From NCBI GenBank assembly GCA_041586735.1, contig JBFGZQ010000005.1:62001-126000 (forward strand): 64,000 nt of DNA, read 5' to 3'. Shown one piece after another: positions 38,278 through 47,124 of the stretch. The stretch's first letter is position 1. The number at the start of each line of letters is the position of its first letter. A program made the position numbers and the translations under genes. The stretch is from Motiliproteus sp041586735. Its GTDB lineage: Bacteria; Pseudomonadota; Gammaproteobacteria; Pseudomonadales; Balneatricaceae. The notes below the pieces were generated by a model, which ran no database searches, had not been told where the DNA came from, and saw only the letters and a list, made by a program, of their open reading frames with translations.

Positions 38278-39303
38278 GTGGCGGGTTGGCTCGAGCGTGC
38301 CTGGTATGGTGATAAGCATCCGCTTGCGCCTCTGGCTTTCGTGGAATGGTTGTTTACCCGTATTGCCAGTCAGCGTCGACAGGCCTATGCCTGCGGGGTC
38401 AAGCCGGTCTATCGAGCGCCGGTGCCGGTGATTGTGGTGGGTAATATCTCGGTCGGCGGTACCGGTAAAACGCCCTTTACGCTCTGGCTGCTGGCGCTGT
38501 TGCAGGCGCAGGGTTATAAGCCGGGGGTAGTGAGTCGCGGCTATGGCGCTAAGGCGGATCATTATCCGCTGGCAGTGACGGCGCAGAGTTCGGCTGCGGA
38601 GGTCGGTGATGAACCCTTGATGTTGGTACAGCGCAGTGGCTGTCCGCTGGTCGTTGACCCTGTGCGTGCCCATGCCGCGGCACATCTTCTAGCGTTATAT
38701 GACTGCGATATTATCGTCAGTGATGATGGCCTACAGCACTATGCCCTCGATCGGGATCTGGAGATCGCGATCGTCGATGCCGCACGAGGGCTGGGCAATG
38801 GTCGCTGTTTGCCGGTGGGGCCACTGCGTGAACCGCCTTCGCGACTCGATAGTATCGATTACGTCGTTGTTAATGGCGAGCCGCCTACTGATGATGCCAA
38901 GGGGTTTCACCACCCTGGCAGTCATAGCATGCGGTTGCAGCCTGGAGCGCTGCGGCGGCTGGATGGCACGGCCGCAGAGCTGGCCCCGCAGCGGGTGCAT
39001 GCGCTGGCAGGCATTGGCAATCCGCAGCGTTTTTTTGCTACCTTATCCGAGCTGGGATATCAGGTCATTGCGCACCCCTTTACGGACCATCGTGCTTATC
39101 GGTCGCAGGATCTGGAGTTTGGTGATGAGTTGCCGGTGTTGATGACGGAGAAGGATGCGGTTAAATGCCGCGCTTTTGCCGCCCACAACAGGTATTATTT
39201 GCCGGTCAATGCCCTGCTGTCCCAAGCATTTACCGATAGTTTACTCAGTCGTATCAATGTGTTGGTAGCGACCTATAAAGATATTAGGAAAACTGATGGA
39301 TAA
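38278..39303 (+). CDS. lpxK: Tetraacyldisaccharide 4'-kinase LpxK
   Basis: Lipid A pathway enzyme of 341 aa that phosphorylates the 4' position of the disaccharide at the inner membrane. It has an N-terminal amphipathic helix, a Walker A loop (VGNISVGGTGKTPFTLWL), and downstream SRGYGAK, DDGLQH and MTEKDAVKC. Start GTG lies one base after the exbD stop. Confidence 0.95.
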   Translation: MAGWLERAWYGDKHPLAPLAFVEWLFTRIASQRRQAYACGVKPVYRAPVPVIVVGNISVGGTGKTPFTLWLLALLQAQGYKPGVVSRGYGAKADHYPLAVTAQSSAAEVGDEPLMLVQRSGCPLVVDPVRAHAAAHLLALYDCDIIVSDDGLQHYALDRDLEIAIVDAARGLGNGRCLPVGPLREPPSRLDSIDYVVVNGEPPTDDAKGFHHPGSHSMRLQPGALRRLDGTAAELAPQRVHALAGIGNPQRFFATLSELGYQVIAHPFTDHRAYRSQDLEFGDELPVLMTEKDAVKCRAFAAHNRYYLPVNALLSQAFTDSLLSRINVLVATYKDIRKTDG

Positions 39304-39481
39304 GAAACTGCTGGATATTCTGGTCTGCCCGGTATCCAAGGCGCCTGTTGAATGGCACAAAGAAACCAACGAGCTGTTTTGTCGCGTCAGCCGCTTGGCG
39401 TATCCGATTCGTGACGGTATTCCGGTGATGCTGGAGGTGGAGGCTCGTGAGCTGACCGCCGAGGAGCGAGAGCAACGCTGA
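39296..39481 (+). CDS. Trm112/YcaR-family small protein
   Basis: Protein of 61 aa with the Trm112 pattern LLDILVCPVSKAPVEW and LAYPIRDGIPVML. Only one Cys of the usual zinc-knuckle CxxC is kept (CPVSKAP; later FCRVS). It overlaps lpxK by 8 nt and kdsB by one base, as in many gammaproteobacteria. The role is unclear. Confidence 0.9.
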   Translation: MDKKLLDILVCPVSKAPVEWHKETNELFCRVSRLAYPIRDGIPVMLEVEARELTAEEREQR

Positions 39482-40242
39482 TGGCATTCTCGGTTATTAT
39501 TCCGGCGCGCTACGCCTCCACCCGACTGCCCGGCAAGCCGTTGCTCGATATCGCTGGTAAGCCGATGATTCAGCACGTTTACGAGCGTGCCTGCTTGAGT
39601 GAGGCTACCCGGGTGGTGATCGCCACCGACGACCAGCGGATTGCGAACGCGGCCAAAGCATTTGGCGCCGAGGTCTGTATAACCTCGGCAGAACATCCGT
39701 CGGGTACCGATCGGCTGCAGCAGGTCGTTAGCATCCAGGGGCTGTATGCCGATGATGTGGTGGTGAACGTTCAGGGTGATGAGCCTCTGATTCCGCCACG
39801 CATTATCAATCAGGTGGCGCATAATCTGGCCGCCGAGCCGCAGGCGAGTATTGCGACATTGTCGGAGCCTATCGAGGATCTGGACACCCTGCTTAATCCC
39901 AATGCGGTCAAGGTGGTTTGCGATCATCGCGGTCGGGCGCTCTATTTTAGTCGGGCGCCGATACCCTGGCCGCGGGATGCTTTTGCTGCCGATCCCAAGC
40001 GGATGCCGGTACAGGGCAACTATCAGCGCCATGTGGGTATCTATGCCTATCGGGTGAAATTATTGAATGATTTTGTTACCTGGCCTCCCTGTGCGCTCGA
40101 GCAGAGCGAATGCTTAGAGCAGCTACGGGCCATGTGGAATGGTGCTTATATTCATGTCGCCCAGGCCGATGAGTTGTTGCCTGCGGGTGTGGATACCCAG
40201 CAAGACCTGGATCGAGTGCGCGCCTTGTTGGCGGCAAGTTAG
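39481..40242 (+). CDS. kdsB: CMP-KDO synthetase KdsB
   Basis: Enzyme of 253 aa that makes CMP-KDO for the LPS inner core. Motifs: FSVIIPARYASTRLPGKPLLDI, VVNVQGDEPLIPP, NPNAVKVVCD, YFSRAPIPWPRD, NYQRHVGIYAYR. It follows directly on the Trm112-like gene. Confidence 0.96.
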   Translation: MAFSVIIPARYASTRLPGKPLLDIAGKPMIQHVYERACLSEATRVVIATDDQRIANAAKAFGAEVCITSAEHPSGTDRLQQVVSIQGLYADDVVVNVQGDEPLIPPRIINQVAHNLAAEPQASIATLSEPIEDLDTLLNPNAVKVVCDHRGRALYFSRAPIPWPRDAFAADPKRMPVQGNYQRHVGIYAYRVKLLNDFVTWPPCALEQSECLEQLRAMWNGAYIHVAQADELLPAGVDTQQDLDRVRALLAAS

Positions 40243-40252
40243 GGGGCTAAAC

Positions 40253-40657
40253 GTGGCTACATATCTTTGGCGTGATGAGTTTAGTATCGGCCATCCCGAG
40301 ATCGACCGGCAGCATCAGCAGCTGTTTGCGCTGTTGGATAAACTCTACGATGCGGTCTGTATTGGTGACCAGAATAGCGCCGCAGAGCGTGCCGTGGAGA
40401 TGGCGGTGGCGGAGTTGGTGAGTGACACTCGCAGTCATTTCGACCTGGAGGAGTCGCTGATGCGAGAGTCTGGATACGTCGGTCTGGAGCAACATCAGCA
40501 GCAGCATCAGCAGTTACTGAGCAGGGTGGATGAGAAGGTGGCCGCCTTGCGTAGTGGCGATAAGCTGATCAGCATCGAGCTGCTCGAATTTATGAATCTC
40601 TGGCTGACGCAGCATATTCTCAAGAGTGATGCTCAGTTGGCGCAGGTGTTGCGGTAA
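40253..40657 (+). CDS. Bacteriohemerythrin-like protein
   Basis: Protein of 134 aa with the hemerythrin di-iron ligand pattern: IGHPEIDRQHQQLFALLDKL, SHFDLEESLMRESGY and EQHQQQHQQLL, ending with WLTQHILKSD. It should bind oxygen reversibly or sense it. The start is GTG 10 nt after kdsB. In Pseudomonas kdsB is followed directly by the phosphatase gene, so this looks like an insertion into a conserved operon. Confidence 0.88.
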   Translation: MATYLWRDEFSIGHPEIDRQHQQLFALLDKLYDAVCIGDQNSAAERAVEMAVAELVSDTRSHFDLEESLMRESGYVGLEQHQQQHQQLLSRVDEKVAALRSGDKLISIELLEFMNLWLTQHILKSDAQLAQVLR

Positions 40658-40661
40658 GTCA

Positions 40662-41153
40662 ATGGCTGAAGCTGATCAACTGGCGGTGTTGTTTGTGTGT
40701 TTGGGTAATATCTGCCGCTCTCCGACCGCTCATGGCGTATTCCAGCACCGGGTCCGCCAGCTCGGGCTTGCCAACCGTATCGAGGTCGATTCTGCCGGTA
40801 CGGCCGCGTTTCATATCGGCAAAGGACCTGATCACCGCTCGATCAAGGTCGCTGCCGGACGGGGTTATAATTTAACCGGTTTGCGCGCCCGTCAGGCGCT
40901 AGCGGAAGATTTTCAGCGTTACGATTACATCTTGGCGATGGATAATGACAATCTCCGTGATCTGCAAGCGCTCGCCCCACCCGAGTCGCGGGCGCAGTTG
41001 CAGTTGTTGCTCGATTTTTCTACCCAGGAAAAATTTACCGAGGTGCCAGACCCCTATTATGGCGGTGCTCGGGGTTTTGATCTGGTACTCGATCTTATTG
41101 AAGATGCGTCGCAGGGGTTGTTGGATCAGTTGAGTCGCCGTCTTGGTGTCTAA
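40662..41153 (+). CDS. Low-molecular-weight protein-tyrosine phosphatase
   Basis: Enzyme of 163 aa with the phosphatase loop CLGNICRSPTA near the N-terminus and the acidic loop DPYYGG near residue 125. Members remove phosphate from tyrosine kinases or other envelope proteins. ATG at 40662 starts 4 nt after the hemerythrin gene. The neighbour order kdsB-ptpA-murB matches Pseudomonas. Confidence 0.92.
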   Translation: MAEADQLAVLFVCLGNICRSPTAHGVFQHRVRQLGLANRIEVDSAGTAAFHIGKGPDHRSIKVAAGRGYNLTGLRARQALAEDFQRYDYILAMDNDNLRDLQALAPPESRAQLQLLLDFSTQEKFTEVPDPYYGGARGFDLVLDLIEDASQGLLDQLSRRLGV

Positions 41154-41168
41154 GCGGAACGCGGACTG

Positions 41169-42239
41169 ATGCAGCGCCAGGTTGATCTTACCCCGTTTAA
41201 TACCTTGCGGCTGCCCGCGTTGGCCCGCCACTTTGTACAGGCGGACAGCCGTCAGCAGTTGCTGGCTGTCATCGCTCAGCAGCAGGGTGCTGAGGGTCCG
41301 CTGTTGCTGCTGGGGGGGGGTAGCAATCTGGTGTTGAGTCGTGACGTTGAGGGGCTTTGTCTGCGGATCAATAGTCGCGGCATTAGTGTAGAGCGCTCTG
41401 CTGAGGGGCTCGCTACGCAGTGCGTGCGGGTCACGGCGGAAGCGGGAGAACCCTGGCATCAGTTCGTGAGCCACTGTCTCGATCAGGGCTGGTATGGATT
41501 GGAGAATCTGGCGCTGATTCCGGGGACGGTGGGCGCGGCGCCGATTCAAAATATCGGTGCTTATGGCGTCGAAGTTAAGCAGTATATTTATCAGGTCGAG
41601 GTCTGGGATAGAGAGCAGGGCGCGCTGCGGCGGCTGAGCAATGCGCAGTGTCAATTTGGTTACCGCGACAGCTTGTTTAAACGTGTTGCGCAGGACCGCT
41701 ACCTGATTGTTTCGGTGAGTTTCGATCTGCCTACGCTGTTTACCCCGCAGTTGGCATACGGCGGCTTGGCTGCGGCGGTGGCTGAGGCGAGTGCCGAAGC
41801 AGGTGTTGGGGTGAGTGTTGGGATGGATGTTGAATCGGGTCTAAAAGGTCTGCCCAGTGCGCGACAGGTGTTTGATACGGTGGTGGCTATTCGGCAGCAG
41901 AAGCTCCCCGACCCCTCGCAGCTGGCCAATGCTGGCAGTTTCTTTAAAAACCCCGTTATACCTGTGATGCAGTTCGAGCAGTTGCAGAAAATATTTCCAG
42001 CCATTGTCGGTTATCCGGATACAGACGGCATCAAGTTGGCGGCCGGTTGGCTAATTGATCAGGCCGGTTGGAAGGGGGTGCGCCACGGGGCGGTGGGCGT
42101 GCATGCTCAGCAGGCGCTGGTGCTCATTAATTACGGCGGAGCGACAGCCGCGGAACTACTGCGGTTGGCCGGCGCGATCCAGGCTGATATCCAGAGCCGT
42201 TTTGGCGTCGTGCTGGAGGTAGAGCCGCGCATCCTCTAG
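41169..42239 (+). CDS. murB: UDP-N-acetylmuramate dehydrogenase MurB
   Basis: Peptidoglycan precursor enzyme of 356 aa, type I as in E. coli. FAD-binding part: LLLLGGGSNLVLSRDVEGL and YGLENLALIPGTVGAAPIQNIGAYG. Later GYRDSLFK and NAGSFFKNPVI, with the catalytic Ser in the latter. A run of nine G (41312-41320) encodes the GGG of the FAD loop. It is the last gene of the run and converges on rne. Confidence 0.95.
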   Translation: MQRQVDLTPFNTLRLPALARHFVQADSRQQLLAVIAQQQGAEGPLLLLGGGSNLVLSRDVEGLCLRINSRGISVERSAEGLATQCVRVTAEAGEPWHQFVSHCLDQGWYGLENLALIPGTVGAAPIQNIGAYGVEVKQYIYQVEVWDREQGALRRLSNAQCQFGYRDSLFKRVAQDRYLIVSVSFDLPTLFTPQLAYGGLAAAVAEASAEAGVGVSVGMDVESGLKGLPSARQVFDTVVAIRQQKLPDPSQLANAGSFFKNPVIPVMQFEQLQKIFPAIVGYPDTDGIKLAAGWLIDQAGWKGVRHGAVGVHAQQALVLINYGGATAAELLRLAGAIQADIQSRFGVVLEVEPRIL

Positions 42240-42320
42240 CGGCGCTCATTTGCTTCGGGGGTGGCGCTATTCGCCCCAGTGGCCCTGGGCTCTAAGAGGG
42301 GGAGGCAGTTTCTAGAATCA

Positions 42321-42354
42321 AAAAAGCCGAACCGGTTTCCCGGCTCGGCTTTTT
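42321..42354. terminator. Bidirectional terminator between murB and rne
   Basis: AAAAAGCCGA and TCGGCTTTTT flank an inner CCGG/CCGG stem with a TTTC loop. A-tract and T-tract lie on the two sides, so it can end both convergent transcripts. Confidence 0.85.
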
Positions 42355-42399
42355 GCCGTAAGGCCGGGTTACGGCCTTACAGGCTGCTGAGGCTAAGCG

Positions 42400-45300
42400 T
42401 TATTGAGCCTGGGTGTTACCAGGCTTGGGCTCTGTTGCTTCAGGGTCTGTTGCTTCAGAGTCCGCTGCTGCGGCATCCGCGGCTTTTTGCGCTGCTTTCT
42501 GCTGACGGCGCTTCTCACGCGGATCGTTGGCAGCGCGACGGCGCGGCTTTTTTGCCGGGTTGCTATCTTGTTCAGAGACCGGCGTTGCGGATTCCTTGGC
42601 CTTTGTCACCGGGGCGATGACCGGTTCGGATTGCTGTTGAGCCGTCTCCGCAGCGGCTTCAGCTGCAGCCACAGGCAGTGGTTCGCTGTTGATGTCGTCC
42701 GTCTCAGTATCGGCTGCTGCTTCGGTCACGGCGGCTTCTGCAGTGCGGGTTGCGGTTGCCTCCGTGTCGATAGCGGCCGGCTGCTCTGCTGTGTCGGAGT
42801 GGCTAGCGCGCTCGTTCAGCGTAGTAACGGCTTCGGTCGCAGCAGGGCTCTCCGTTGCGGTGCTATCAATCGCAGTACTATCAATAACAGTGCGGTCGCT
42901 GACAGCGTTTACAGTGGCCGGTGGCTCCATGTCGGTCTTGGCTTCGAGCACTGTTTCCATGTTGGTTTCAGTGTTGGCCTCGACCTGAGGCGTGACGGCG
43001 GGGGTCTTCGCTTCGACAGCACGTACCTCGGCGGTACTCATCTCAGCAGCACTCACCTCCGCAACATTCACCTCAGCAGTATTGGCTTCGGTCACAGTCT
43101 CTGCATCGTTGACCTTAATCTGAGGCTCGATGGGTTCTGGAGCTGGCTGTGGCGCAGTTTCAGGAGCAGCTGTGTCAGTAAGGGCTGTTGCCTCTGCAGG
43201 CGTGGCGTTAACCTCGGTCGCTGTTGGCTTAGCGGCTTGCGTTACGGCAGGGGCTTCGGCATTGGCTTGCAGCAGCGCCTGATCTGCTTCGATCTTGGCC
43301 AACAGCTCTTCGCGCTTACCTGGCTCGCCGCTACGACGTCCAGCACGCTCGGAGCGGCGTTTGTTATTACGGCTGCGACGACGTGAAGGTTCTTCGCTGG
43401 TTGTCGCTGCGTTGTTGTTAGCCTCAGGGGTCTCTACCGAGGCTACTTTTTCAATCTCGGTAGGGGTCGCTTCCTCGTTGTTATTGTTATTGTTATTGTT
43501 ATTGTTATTGCGCTTGCGGTTGCGTCCCTGGTCGCTATTGGCGTTACCTTCGTTGGCACGATTGCGACGCCGACGGCGTGACGGCTGATCGGAGTCATCC
43601 ATGGTTACAGCGACCGGGTCGCGGTTGCTGCTAGCCCGGTTTTCAACTGGGCTCTCTGAGGTGGACGTAGACTCGTCGTTGCGACTGTCTCTACGTCCAC
43701 CACGGCTGCGTCGATTGTCGCTGTTACGACCGCGGTCACGCTGGTTGGGGGTCTTGGTTGGGCTGTTACGTGTAGGTCTGCTGGGGGCCTCTGTCTGTAT
43801 AGTCGGCTGCTCGGGCTTGGGCTCAGGGCTGGAGGCGCCGAAAAGTGCGGAGATTGCCGAGAACAGACGTTTGCTCAATCCTGCTGAAGAGGAGGCCTGG
43901 GCGGCTGTCGGTGCCGGTTGTGCTGCCGCTGCCGTCGCAGGTGCGGGCGTGCTGGGAGTGATGCCCTTGACGGCAGCTTCTGGACGACGCGCGAGAGAGG
44001 GGGGGTTGACGACCTCCTCTTTTTTAAGCTCTTCCATCGCCATCATTTCGTAACTGGCATCGGTGGTGGTGTTGTCATCACGGACGCGGGTCACTTCATA
44101 TTGCGGCGTCTCCATGTGCGGGTTGGGCACAATGACGATCTCTACGGCGTGGCGCTTTTCGATAGCGATCAGGTTCTGGCGCTTTTCGTTCAGCAGGTAG
44201 GTTGCCACATTGACCGGCACATTGGCGCGAATCTGTGCGGTGCGATCTTTGGAGGCTTCCTCTTCTAGTAGGCGCATGATCGACAGTGATAGTGAACCGA
44301 TGTCGCGGATGGTGCCCTGGCCGTTACAGCGTGGACAAACAATACCGCTGGTTTCACCCAAGGATGGACGTAGGCGTTGGCGGCTCATCTCCAGCAGGCC
44401 GAAACGAGAGATGCGACCGACCTGAATCCGAGCGCGATCAATCTTAAGCGCATCCTTCATCCGGTTTTCAACTTCGCGCTGGTTACGCGCCGGGGTCATG
44501 TCGATAAAATCGATCACAATCAGGCCGCCAATGTCCCGCAGCCGCAGTTGCCTTGCGATCTCGTCGGCAGCTTCGAGGTTGGTCTGCAGGGCGGTCTCTT
44601 CGATGTCGCTGCCCTTGGTGGCGCGTGAGGAGTTGATATCGATAGACACCAAGGCTTCGGTCGGATCGATCACCAAGGATCCGCCAGAGGGTAGGCGGAC
44701 TTCGCGCTGGAACGCACTTTCGATCTGAGATTCGATCTGGAAGCGATTAAACATCGGCGTTTCTTCGCGGTAAAGCTTGATCTTGCTCTCGTAGCTGGGC
44801 ATCACATGCTTAATAAACTCCAGCGCTTCCTGGTGTACTGCAGGGTTGTCGATCAGGACTTCACCAATGTCTTGGCGTAGGTAGTCACGAATCGCGCGAA
44901 TAATGACGTTGCTTTCTTGATAGATCAGGAAGGGTGCTTTTTTCTGGGTTGAAGCCTCGGTGATAGAGGTCCACAGCTGGTTTAGATAGTCCAGATCCCA
45001 TTGCAGCTCTTGTGGGGTGCGATCGATACCGGCAGTGCGGACGATAACGCCCATGTTATCGGGGATGGTGACCTGATTGAGCGCCTCGCGCAGCAGGTTA
45101 CGCTCTTCGCCTTCGATGCGACGCGAGATGCCGCCGGCACGCGGGTTGTTGGGCATCAGTACCAGATAGCGTCCAGCCAGAGAGATGAAGGTGGTCAGGG
45201 CTGCGCCCTTGTTGCCGCGCTCCTCTTTGTCGACCTGGACGATCACCTCTAGACCTTCGCTGATCACGTCCTTGATATTGGTGCGGCCTTTAGCGCTGGT

Positions 45301-45540
45301 CTCTTTAAAGTATTGGCGGGAGATCTCTTTGAGGGGCAGGAAGCCGTGGCGATCTGCGCCAAAGTCAACAAATGCAGCCTCTAGGCTGGGCTCTACACGG
45401 GTAATACGGCCGACATAGATATTGGATTTTTTCTGTTCTCGGGAGCCTGATTCAATATCGAGATCGAACATGCGCTGGCCATCGACCAGGGCGACACGCA
45501 ACTCTTCCGGCTGAGTCGCATTGATTAGCATTCTTTTCAT
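42400..45540 (-). CDS. rne: Ribonuclease E
   Basis: Endonuclease of 1046 aa that starts mRNA decay and rRNA/tRNA maturation. The N-terminal catalytic half has the S1 domain (NIYVGRITRVEPSLEAAFVDFG), the DNase I-like site (GGLIVIDFIDM) and the zinc link CPRCNG. The C-terminal half is disordered and low-complexity: Arg-rich blocks, a run of ten Asn, and a long Glu/Ala/Thr part ending with KKPRRRAANDPREKRRQQKAAQK. This tail should hold degradosome and membrane contacts. It is divergent from rluC, as in Pseudomonas and E. coli. Confidence 0.95.
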   Translation of the reverse strand: MKRMLINATQPEELRVALVDGQRMFDLDIESGSREQKKSNIYVGRITRVEPSLEAAFVDFGADRHGFLPLKEISRQYFKETSAKGRTNIKDVISEGLEVIVQVDKEERGNKGAALTTFISLAGRYLVLMPNNPRAGGISRRIEGEERNLLREALNQVTIPDNMGVIVRTAGIDRTPQELQWDLDYLNQLWTSITEASTQKKAPFLIYQESNVIIRAIRDYLRQDIGEVLIDNPAVHQEALEFIKHVMPSYESKIKLYREETPMFNRFQIESQIESAFQREVRLPSGGSLVIDPTEALVSIDINSSRATKGSDIEETALQTNLEAADEIARQLRLRDIGGLIVIDFIDMTPARNQREVENRMKDALKIDRARIQVGRISRFGLLEMSRQRLRPSLGETSGIVCPRCNGQGTIRDIGSLSLSIMRLLEEEASKDRTAQIRANVPVNVATYLLNEKRQNLIAIEKRHAVEIVIVPNPHMETPQYEVTRVRDDNTTTDASYEMMAMEELKKEEVVNPPSLARRPEAAVKGITPSTPAPATAAAAQPAPTAAQASSSAGLSKRLFSAISALFGASSPEPKPEQPTIQTEAPSRPTRNSPTKTPNQRDRGRNSDNRRSRGGRRDSRNDESTSTSESPVENRASSNRDPVAVTMDDSDQPSRRRRRNRANEGNANSDQGRNRKRNNNNNNNNNNNEEATPTEIEKVASVETPEANNNAATTSEEPSRRRSRNNKRRSERAGRRSGEPGKREELLAKIEADQALLQANAEAPAVTQAAKPTATEVNATPAEATALTDTAAPETAPQPAPEPIEPQIKVNDAETVTEANTAEVNVAEVSAAEMSTAEVRAVEAKTPAVTPQVEANTETNMETVLEAKTDMEPPATVNAVSDRTVIDSTAIDSTATESPAATEAVTTLNERASHSDTAEQPAAIDTEATATRTAEAAVTEAAADTETDDINSEPLPVAAAEAAAETAQQQSEPVIAPVTKAKESATPVSEQDSNPAKKPRRRAANDPREKRRQQKAAQKAADAAAADSEATDPEATEPKPGNTQAQ
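43480..43510. repeat. Hexanucleotide microsatellite in rne (five GTTATT units)
   Basis: Five perfect copies of GTTATT encode an Asn run in the disordered tail of RNase E. The number of copies could change by slippage in steps of two residues without breaking the frame. Confidence 0.85.
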
Positions 45541-46114
45541 GGGTGGTTATTCAACTCTTGTATGAATAATCGCACCGCCTGGTAACAACAGTTAATCGTT
45601 ATTTAATTTGAATCAATATGTTTATGCGTGCAGTCAGTTTCCCAGATACTGGCTCTACCAGATTGTAGCTCTGTCAGTGTTCTGTGGCGTTATGTTGCCT
45701 GTTTCTGTCTGTGGTTAACCTCTCGGTGAAGGGAACAGTAACCAATCTCGGATAGGTCATTAGCTCGCGTATGTGTACAGCTGCTGACCATCGTTACTAT
45801 GCGCAGATCCTAAGTTGGATGGCGCATAATCCACGGGTTATTGACATCCTCACCTCAACACAAGGCATAAATCAATTCAAATCGCAACCTGTTGGTTAGG
45901 GCGCGCGACTTGATTTCGGTACCAGCGAATCAGCTGCTACCCCTGTAATCGGTTTACGGTTGGCCGGCTGCCTGGATAATCATCTGCCAGAGGGGCAGGA
46001 ATCAGTTACAATGCAGTCCGAAATCGTCGGGTGATATATGACATCTTCCCAGCGACGCGACAATATAGCAGATGTTCCCCCTCTCAGCAATCACAGCCGG
46101 TACCCCTTAATATT
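45541..46114. other. rne-rluC divergent intergenic region with long rne leader
   Basis: 574 nt without a supported gene. The length fits a long 5' untranslated region of rne, which in E. coli carries RNase E autoregulation. TTATTCA (45547-45553) and TGAATAA (45563-45569) form an inverted repeat right next to the rne start. Near the right end a frame reads into rluC from 46031, but it is not conserved-looking. Confidence 0.5.
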
Positions 46115-47071
46115 ATGATGACAGAGGCGAAGTCACCCACAAGTGGCGTGCAGTTGGTTGAAATAACAGCAGAAAACGAAGGGCAGCGGATCGATAATTT
46201 TCTCCTGACTCTGCTTAAGGGTGTCCCTAAGACCCGGATCTATCGCATCCTGCGCAAGGGTGAGGTGCGAGTCAATAAAGGTCGGGTTCAGGCGCCGTAC
46301 CGTTTAGTGGTCGGTGATATTGTTCGGGTTCCGCCGTTGCGCTTACCCGAAGAGAAACCGCAAGCCAGTATCGGGGAGGGGCTGACACGAACCCTGGAGC
46401 AGTCGATCCTGTTTGAAAATGAGCAGTTGCTGGTGATCAATAAGCCGTCAGGGCTGGCTGTGCATGGCGGCAGTGGTATCCATCTGGGGTTGATCGAAGC
46501 GTTACGGCAGATGCGCCCGCAGAGTAAGTTTCTAGAGTTGGTGCACCGTTTGGATCGGGATACCTCCGGTGCGGTGATGGTGGCGAAGAAACGCAGCACC
46601 CTGACCGCGCTGCATGATGATTTGCGTCAGGGGCGAATTAGTAAGATTTATCACGCGCTGGTGCTGGGCCATTGGTCGAAACGGTTGCTGAAAGTCGATG
46701 CGCCGCTCAAAAAGAATGATCTGCAATCGGGTGAGCGGGTAGTCAAAGTCGATCCAGAGGGTAAGGTGTCGATCACCGAGTTCCGTTTGCTAGAGTCTTA
46801 TGAGCGCTGCTGTTTGATAGAAGCCAAGCCGATTACCGGCCGTACGCACCAGATTAGGGTCCATAGCTTGCACGCTGGACACCCGATCATTGGCGATCCT
46901 AAGTACGGTGATGAACAGATGAATCGACAGATGAAGGCCGAAGGTGTTAAGCGCCTGTTCCTGCATGCGGCCGAGTTGCGGTTGCGCTTACCCGGCAGCA
47001 CTGAGCGCCTGATTATTAAGGCGCCCTTGGAGTCAGGGCTTAAGGATGCGCTCGTTCGACTGCGGGGTTAA
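46115..47071 (+). CDS. rluC: 23S rRNA pseudouridine synthase RluC
   Basis: Enzyme of about 318 aa that makes pseudouridine at three positions in 23S rRNA. It has an N-terminal S4 domain (RIDNFLLTLLKGVPKTRIYRILRKGEVRVNKGR) and the catalytic motif VHRLDRDTSGAVMVAKK with the essential Asp. Later GRTHQIRVH and PIIGDPKYGD. The start is one of two adjacent ATG codons at 46115 and 46118. Confidence 0.93.
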   Translation: MMTEAKSPTSGVQLVEITAENEGQRIDNFLLTLLKGVPKTRIYRILRKGEVRVNKGRVQAPYRLVVGDIVRVPPLRLPEEKPQASIGEGLTRTLEQSILFENEQLLVINKPSGLAVHGGSGIHLGLIEALRQMRPQSKFLELVHRLDRDTSGAVMVAKKRSTLTALHDDLRQGRISKIYHALVLGHWSKRLLKVDAPLKKNDLQSGERVVKVDPEGKVSITEFRLLESYERCCLIEAKPITGRTHQIRVHSLHAGHPIIGDPKYGDEQMNRQMKAEGVKRLFLHAAELRLRLPGSTERLIIKAPLESGLKDALVRLRG

Positions 47072-47124
47072 CTCAGGTCTGGGGCTTGGGCCCGGGGTTT
47101 TGGCTATAGGGTATTGGGAGTTTT

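Noticed and set aside
42403..44053. Long frames on the plus strand opposite rne
   Set aside because: They mirror the low-complexity rne tail and consist of Cys/Gly/Arg- or Ser/Val-rich runs; shadows of the real gene.
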